This document shows positions 22,509-25,970 of a stretch of DNA of 25,970 nt, one piece after another. Under the pieces are notes generated by a model. That model saw nothing but the letters and a program-made list of their open reading frames with translations. It did no database searches and was not told where the DNA came from. Within the stretch, counting starts at the first letter, position 1, and each line of letters begins with the position of its first letter. Position numbers and translations under genes: made by a program. The DNA is from an uncultured Rothia sp. (GTDB lineage Bacteria > Actinomycetota > Actinomycetes > Actinomycetales > Micrococcaceae), in contig NZ_CALJRY010000331.1 of assembly GCF_937976295.1 (NCBI RefSeq), forward strand, positions 1 to 25,970, read 5' to 3'.

Positions 22509-23414
22509 ATGTCTGAGAATAACTACGGAAACAACCAGGGGAACGCGCAGAACCCCTACGCTGCTCAGCAGCCTAATTCTTCCGCCCAGAGCTCGTACGG
22601 TCAGGATTATGGCCAGGCTCCTGCAGCGCAGAATACTTACGGCCAGGATTATGGTCAGAGCGCATCCGCTCAGAACAGCTACGGCCAAACTCAGCAGAAC
22701 ACTGCTCAGCAGAACGCGCCCCAGCAGAACCAGTACGGTCAGTTCGGTGCGCAGTCTTCTCAGAATACTTACGGTCAGAACGCTGCTCAGGGTTCTTCTG
22801 CACAGGGCGTTTCGGCACAGGGCGCTGCAGCACAGAACACCTACGGCCAGGCTCAGCCCGCTCAGCAGCAGTACGGTTACGGTCAGGATGCTTCCTACCA
22901 GGCGCAGCCCGCTCAGCAGAACCAGTACGGTTACGGCCAGGACGCCTCCTACCAGGCGCAGCCCGCTGACTACAACTACCAGCAGAACTCTTACCAGCAG
23001 CAGCCTCAGCAGGATGCTTACGGTTACGGCCAGCCCGCGGGTTACCCGTATGCGGCTCCCGTGACGAAGAAGGCTCCCGGCATGGCGCTGGCGGCGATGA
23101 TCCTCGGTATTGCGGCTGTGCTGACCGGTTTCCTCGTGTTTGGTATTCTGCTGGGTATCGCCGCAATCATTCTGGGCGCGCTGTCCCTGAAGAAGACTAA
23201 GGAAGTTGGCGCGGGTAAGGCATTCGCATTGACCGGTATTATCACCGGTGCGGTGTCCGTCCTGATTTCAATTTCCATGCTTTTCGTATATATTTCTTTC
23301 TTCCAGACTACTGAGAAGTGCCTTGAGGTTGGTACCGATGACGGTCACGGTAACGTGGTCTGCCAGATTGGTGACAACCCGAACAACCGCATGACTGTTC
23401 CTGCGCGCCACTAA
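22509..23414 (+). CDS. DUF4190-type membrane protein with prion-like Q/Y/G/A-rich N-terminal tail
   Basis: The 301-residue product has an N-terminal tail of about 185 residues built mainly of Gln, Tyr, Gly, Ala, Asn and Ser. It contains repeated YGQ units (YGQDYGQ, NTYGQ) and a duplicated YGYGQDASYQAQPA block. The membrane part follows: helices at about 193-222 and 236-264 around a Lys-rich turn (LSLKKTKEVGAGKAFALTGI). A polar end carries two cysteines (EKCLEV...GNVVC). The membrane part and cysteine pattern match the gene at 21803. The tail is probably cytoplasmic and disordered, which is an inference. ATG 22509 follows GAAGGAAAG (about 22492-22500). The family function is unknown. It could scaffold or cluster membrane proteins, but nothing in the sequence proves this. 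Confidence 0.82.
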   Translation: MSENNYGNNQGNAQNPYAAQQPNSSAQSSYGQDYGQAPAAQNTYGQDYGQSASAQNSYGQTQQNTAQQNAPQQNQYGQFGAQSSQNTYGQNAAQGSSAQGVSAQGAAAQNTYGQAQPAQQQYGYGQDASYQAQPAQQNQYGYGQDASYQAQPADYNYQQNSYQQQPQQDAYGYGQPAGYPYAAPVTKKAPGMALAAMILGIAAVLTGFLVFGILLGIAAIILGALSLKKTKEVGAGKAFALTGIITGAVSVLISISMLFVYISFFQTTEKCLEVGTDDGHGNVVCQIGDNPNNRMTVPARH

Positions 23415-23454
23415 ATTTTGACCGCCTAATTTTGACTGCCTAATTTTGGCTACC
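23413..23454 (+). repeat. Three 14-bp tandem repeats after the stop codon
   Basis: Units at 23413-23426, 23427-23440 and 23441-23454 share WAATTTTGnCnnCC. The first includes the end of the stop codon. They have no clear function. Confidence 0.7.
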
Positions 23455-23470
23455 CAGCGCCGTACGCGAA

Positions 23471-23513
23471 CGGGGTGAGGCTCCCAGATGATTTGGGGCG
23501 CCTCACCCCGTTT
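23471..23513 (+). terminator. Intrinsic terminator after the second DUF4190-type gene
   Basis: Perfect 11-base arms CGGGGTGAGGC (23471-23481) and GCCTCACCCCG (23500-23510) flank an 18-base loop. TTT follows. Confidence 0.8.
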
Positions 23514-23618
23514 GCTGTGCCCGCCGTTGATGAGGGTGTGTGCGGTGGAGGCGCGCTCGCCGGGTTCTGCACAGGTATTCTCTGTCAGTGAGTGTGCCGC
23601 GTGTGCGGGGTGGGGGAC

Positions 23619-23648
23619 TTGCACGCCGTTAAACATCTTAGATATACT
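23619..23648 (+). promoter_or_regulatory. Promoter of ssrA
   Basis: TTGCAC (23619-23624) and TATACT (23643-23648) are spaced by 18 bases. The transcript would carry a 5' leader of roughly 80 bases that is removed to give mature tmRNA starting at 23739. Confidence 0.65.
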
Positions 23649-23738
23649 GAATCTCTACCGTGTTTGAATGGCACCGCGGCATCAAGGTATGTCGAGGAAA
23701 ACTTTCAGAAGACGGTGGGCTTTTTGATAAAAGCATAC

Positions 23739-24110
23739 GGGGATGATCGGTTTCGACGATGTGAGTTGAGATGGGTGAAGCGTGCCGAGGATGCAGGGTT
23801 ATCTCGTTAACGCCCTCTGCAAAAAATTAAGTGCAGAATCTAAGCGCACTGACTTCGCACTCGCTGCCTAAGCGCGAGTTGCCGTCTGTCGGCCTGAGCA
23901 TGCCTTTGGCTCAGTTACCGGCATCGACTTAAAAGGCCACTGCTGCTAGCCCTTGTTGCGGGGGTTAGCGGGACTTTTACGTGACTAGGTTCGTCGGTAT
24001 ATGTGTTTATGCAAGTACCGGAGCCGAAAAGTAGCGTTCGCATAAACTGCGCACGGAGAAGCCCCGTTGACGCCACATCGGACCGGGGTTCGATTCCCCG
24101 CATCTCCACC
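23739..24110 (+). ncRNA. ssrA: Transfer-messenger RNA (tmRNA), one-piece
   Basis: tmRNA rescues stalled ribosomes and tags the unfinished protein for proteolysis, together with SmpB. The 5' end GGGGATG (23739-23745) pairs with CATCTCC (24101-24107) as the acceptor stem with one G-U pair. The T arm GGGGTTCGATTCCCC lies just before it. The mRNA-like part starts with the resume codon GCA at 23833 and ends with TAA at 23869-23871. It encodes AESKRTDFALAA, matching the actinobacterial pattern that ends in (D/Y)(F/Y)ALAA. Pseudoknot-forming GC-rich segments follow. The final A of CCA is not encoded (ACC then C), so a nucleotidyltransferase must add it. It has its own promoter and a strong terminator. 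Confidence 0.96.
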
Positions 24111-24115
24111 CTTGA

Positions 24116-24154
24116 GATGCTGGTTTGGATACAATCCAAGCCAGCATCTTTTTT
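24116..24154 (+). terminator. Strong intrinsic terminator of ssrA
   Basis: Arms 24116-24130 and 24134-24148 pair over 15 bases with one T-G wobble around a 3-base loop. A run of six T follows. Confidence 0.93.
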
Positions 24155-24259
24155 ATGCCCGAAAGCGGGTTTTCCCTTGTCAATAATGCTGGGTTTTGCG
24201 GTGGATGATGGATAACATCTTCATCCGCGTCCTGCGCTCTTTAATCTGGGAGAGGTCAA

Positions 24260-24475
24260 ATGCGTGCGAAGAGTATATTTACACTAGGATTTCTTCTCAC
24301 TATTGTTCCGGTGTTCTGGGTGGTTATCTCATTTGCCAGAGGTGGGGAGTTCTTCGATCCAGTATCAATTCTTGGTGCAATTTTAGGAGGTCTTTTGGTC
24401 ACTTTTGTAGCCAGAAGGACGCTTGAGAGTGATTTAAAGTTCCCTAAGGGACCTCCTAAAGGACCTAGTGTGTAA
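24260..24475 (+). CDS. Small two-helix membrane protein, codon use unlike its neighbours
   Basis: I do not recognise this 71-residue protein. ATG 24260 follows GGGAGAGG (about 24248-24255) at a good distance. Two hydrophobic segments (about 5-25 and 34-52) are followed by a basic end with Pro/Gly pairs (KFPKGPPKGPSV). Codons that are scarce elsewhere in the window are common here: ATA, CTA, TTA (twice), AGA (twice), AGG and several GGA. It lies 150 bases past the ssrA 3' end, a classic integration site for mobile DNA, which together with the codons suggests transfer. No integrase or second attachment site is visible. An overlapping frame (24196-24426) has no ribosome binding site and no recognisable sequence. 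Confidence 0.65.
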   Translation: MRAKSIFTLGFLLTIVPVFWVVISFARGGEFFDPVSILGAILGGLLVTFVARRTLESDLKFPKGPPKGPSV

Positions 24476-24524
24476 AACATCGCTTAGAATTTTCTAAGAG
24501 GAAGAACCGCGGTAGGTTTCTACC

Positions 24525-24566
24525 ACCCGGCAGGACGCCCCACGGCATCCCCTGCCGGGTATTTTT
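24525..24566 (+). terminator. Intrinsic terminator after the 24260 gene
   Basis: Perfect 10-base arms ACCCGGCAGG (24525-24534) and CCTGCCGGGT (24551-24560) precede ATTTTT. Two smaller hairpins come just before: CTTAGAA/TTCTAAG (24483-24498) and GGTAG/CTACC (24511-24524). Confidence 0.88.
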
Positions 24567-24854
24567 ATGCCCAATTTGCGGTCCGTTCTGGGGTGTGCCG
24601 GTGTGCCCCTCCGCGACAAGCCCGCGCAGCATAGCCCCGTATGTGAGCGAGTCGCGGCTCATGAGCTCGCCGTGCCCTACCCCGCCCAGATGCGCAGCTC
24701 TGCCTCAGGGAACGATGGTGGAACCGCTCGTCAGGCGCGCAGAAACGCCTGTGAATTGAGTTAACAATCGGATCCCTTAGCAGCGCGGATAGGGTCGCGA
24801 GGAGAGTGACAGATAGCACTTGTGGTACCGTTGTGGCGAGCGAAGGAGCTTGAC
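24567..24854. other. Intergenic stretch without a supported gene
   Basis: Short frames exist on both strands (24567-24764 plus, 24565-24819 minus), but neither has a ribosome binding site or a recognisable protein. The stretch is GC-rich until about 24750 and may hold a decayed gene. TTGAGT near 24756 could be part of a promoter for the next gene, but no good -10 pairs with it. Confidence 0.3.
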
Positions 24855-24890
24855 ATGGCCCTTGACTTTAAGATGGCCTTTGACTTTAAG
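24855..24890 (+). repeat. 18-bp tandem duplication of the start region
   Basis: Bases 24855-24872 and 24873-24890 are identical except for one C/T difference. Each begins with ATG and encodes MA(L/F)DFK. Confidence 0.92.
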
Positions 24891-25514
24891 AAGGAACACA
24901 AGGAACTCTACGCCCCCAAGAAGAGGCCGGGCATTATCGAGGTCCCGCCGGTTACCTACGTGGCGGTGCGTGGAAGTGGTGACCCTAACGAAGAAGGCGG
25001 GGCCTACCAGCAGGCAATCGCGGTCCTGTATGCCATCTCATACACGATCAAAATGAGCAAGAAGGGTACTCGTCAGATCGAGGGCTATACCGACTTTGTC
25101 GTCCCGCCTTTGGAAGGCTTCTGGTGGCAGGACGCCGTGGAGGGGGTCGACTACGCCCACAAGGAGGCATTCAACTGGATTGCCGTTATCCGTCTACCCG
25201 ATTTCGTGACACGGGAGGTCTTCGGCTGGGCGGTCGAGGAGGCGACGGCGAAAAAGAAGATTGACTGCTCGATTGCGGAGTATCTTCGGGTACGCGAGGG
25301 GCTCTGCATCCAGTGTCTGCACGTCGGTAGCTACGACGACGAGCCTGCCACGGTCGAAGCCATGGATGCCTTCGCGCGCGAGCAAGGCTACGAGATCGAC
25401 CTGTCGGAGGAGCGGCGCTACCACGAGGTTTATCTGTCGGACGCTCGCAAGGTAACACCTGACAAGTTGAAGACCATCGTGCGTCATCCGATTAAACTCG
25501 CGGGTGAAGACTGA
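24855..25514 (+). CDS. GyrI-like small-molecule-binding domain protein
   Basis: This 219-residue protein has the look of the GyrI-like (AraC effector-binding/SOUL-type) family. PGIIEVPPVTYVAVRGSGDPN near residues 25-45 is the typical opening. A tract with LYAISYTIKM, VVPPLEGFWW and a late CLHVGSYDDEPATVEAMDAFAREQGY and YHEVYLSDARKV follow the family order. Such domains bind small molecules or act as cyclopropanoid hydrolases. Which of these applies here is not visible. ATG 24855 follows AAGGAGC by five bases. The start is duplicated (MALDFK then MAFDFK), so a second ATG at 24873 is possible. No DNA-binding domain is attached. Codon use (CGG, AGG, GTC) differs somewhat from the prfB region. 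It is followed by an intergenic gap of 133 bases. Confidence 0.8.
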   Translation: MALDFKMAFDFKKEHKELYAPKKRPGIIEVPPVTYVAVRGSGDPNEEGGAYQQAIAVLYAISYTIKMSKKGTRQIEGYTDFVVPPLEGFWWQDAVEGVDYAHKEAFNWIAVIRLPDFVTREVFGWAVEEATAKKKIDCSIAEYLRVREGLCIQCLHVGSYDDEPATVEAMDAFAREQGYEIDLSEERRYHEVYLSDARKVTPDKLKTIVRHPIKLAGED

Positions 25515-25630
25515 CAGTTCGAATAGCGGCAGCCTGGCGAGTGTGAAGTGTTAGGAGCTTCGTGTTCGTGCGGCCGGTGGCCTACTAGCCGTAGCGCGAG
25601 AAGACAGGTAGTGTTGTTACGTTAGCTCTC

Positions 25631-25636
25631 TATGAT
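25631..25636 (+). promoter_or_regulatory. Possible -10 element of the YbjQ-family gene
   Basis: TATGAT lies 11 bases before the start codon. That would give a very short leader that cannot hold the full GGAG site, so an upstream promoter is equally likely. Confidence 0.25.
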
Positions 25637-25647
25637 TGGAGTGAATA

Positions 25648-25965
25648 ATGCTTGTTGTGACGACCCCGACCGTTGAGGGTGCACCCATCAAGGAGTACAT
25701 CGGTATGGTCTCCGGCGAGGCGATTTCCGGTGTCAACATGTTCAAAGACATCGGTGCGAGCCTGGCTAACTTGTTCGGTGGCCGCGCCTCCCAGTACGAG
25801 GAAGAGATTGGCGGCGCCTCCGAGACTGCCGTCAATGAAATGTGCGCCCGTGCCGAGGCGATGGGCGCCAATGCGGTCGTCGGCGTGAAGGTCGACTACT
25901 TCACCGCCGGCACCGACAACGGCATGCTCGCCGCCATCGCGACGGGCACCGCGGTCATTCTCTGA
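25648..25965 (+). CDS. YbjQ/UPF0145 family protein
   Basis: This 105-residue protein matches the YbjQ (UPF0145, DUF74) family. It starts MLVVTTPTVEG.PIKEYIGMVSGEAISG, continues with NMFKDIGASLANLFGGRASQYEEEI, and has A...M...A..MGANAVVGVKVDY and a C-terminal hydrophobic strand ATGTAVIL. The family is often called heavy-metal-binding, but its role is not established. Members are small oligomeric proteins (pentamers in known structures). ATG 25648 follows GGAG (25639-25642) by five bases. It is complete and ends five bases from the window edge. No partner gene is visible, and the gene to its right is outside the window. Confidence 0.9.
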   Translation: MLVVTTPTVEGAPIKEYIGMVSGEAISGVNMFKDIGASLANLFGGRASQYEEEIGGASETAVNEMCARAEAMGANAVVGVKVDYFTAGTDNGMLAAIATGTAVIL

Positions 25966-25970
25966 CCCGC

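Noticed and set aside
22509..23060. Repeated YGQ-coding DNA considered as a CRISPR-like array
   Set aside because: The repeats are irregular, in frame and protein-coding, with no constant spacer length. No cas gene is present.
24565..24819. 84-codon minus-strand frame and an overlapping 65-codon plus frame
   Set aside because: Neither has a binding site or a recognisable family. The stretch could be a decayed gene, but this cannot be shown.

Overview
The window looks like chromosomal DNA of a high-GC Gram-positive actinobacterium of the Micrococcaceae, most likely Rothia. The genus call is an inference from gene content and codon use, not from a search. Supporting signs are a WhiB1-type iron-sulfur protein beside a PdtaS-type histidine kinase, actinobacterial GlfT2 and Glf, a Tad pilus locus without an outer-membrane secretin, and a tmRNA tag ending in DFALAA. 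Most genes use GC-rich codons. The small gene just after ssrA is a clear exception.

Layout. (1) 1-1199 is the 3' part of a MinD/CpaE-like ATPase with a low-complexity N-terminus. (2) 1525-3517 holds a PdtaS-like kinase and a convergent whiB1, separated by two strong hairpins. (3) 3980-4420 encodes a small membrane protein. (4) 4455-9011, on the minus strand, encodes a 1518-residue FtsK/SpoIIIE protein built like EssC of type VII secretion (FHA-like region, two membrane helices, several ATPase modules), with no other secretion gene visible. (5) A roughly 600-base AT-rich intergenic region with several palindromes separates it from (6) the operon glf-glfT2-wzm-wzt (9629-14481), which makes and exports a galactofuranose polymer. 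(7) After a terminator and an AT-rich stretch of about 400 bases comes the Tad operon tadA-tadB-tadC-small pilin candidate-tadE-second tadE-tadG-like (14959-19817), closed by a strong terminator. (8) prfB and smpB lie 18 bases apart, without the ftsE/ftsX pair that usually separates them in actinobacteria. (9) Two paralogous DUF4190-type membrane proteins follow, the second with a long Gln/Tyr/Gly/Ala-rich tail. (10) ssrA (tmRNA) lies at 23739-24110, followed by a codon-atypical small membrane protein, a featureless stretch, a GyrI-like protein with a duplicated start, and a YbjQ-family protein at the right edge.

How it works together. SmpB and tmRNA are the trans-translation partners and sit about 2 kb apart, with RF2 just upstream. 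Glf makes UDP-galactofuranose, GlfT2 polymerises it and the Wzm/Wzt pair is the likely exporter. TadA powers TadB/TadC to assemble pilin-like subunits, and the CpaE-like ATPase at the left edge may belong to the same machine although it lies about 14 kb away. The most unusual items are the orphan EssC-like protein, the shared cleavage-like motif in four consecutive Tad proteins, the prion-like tail of the larger DUF4190 protein, the foreign-looking gene next to the ssrA 3' end, and the missing ftsEX.
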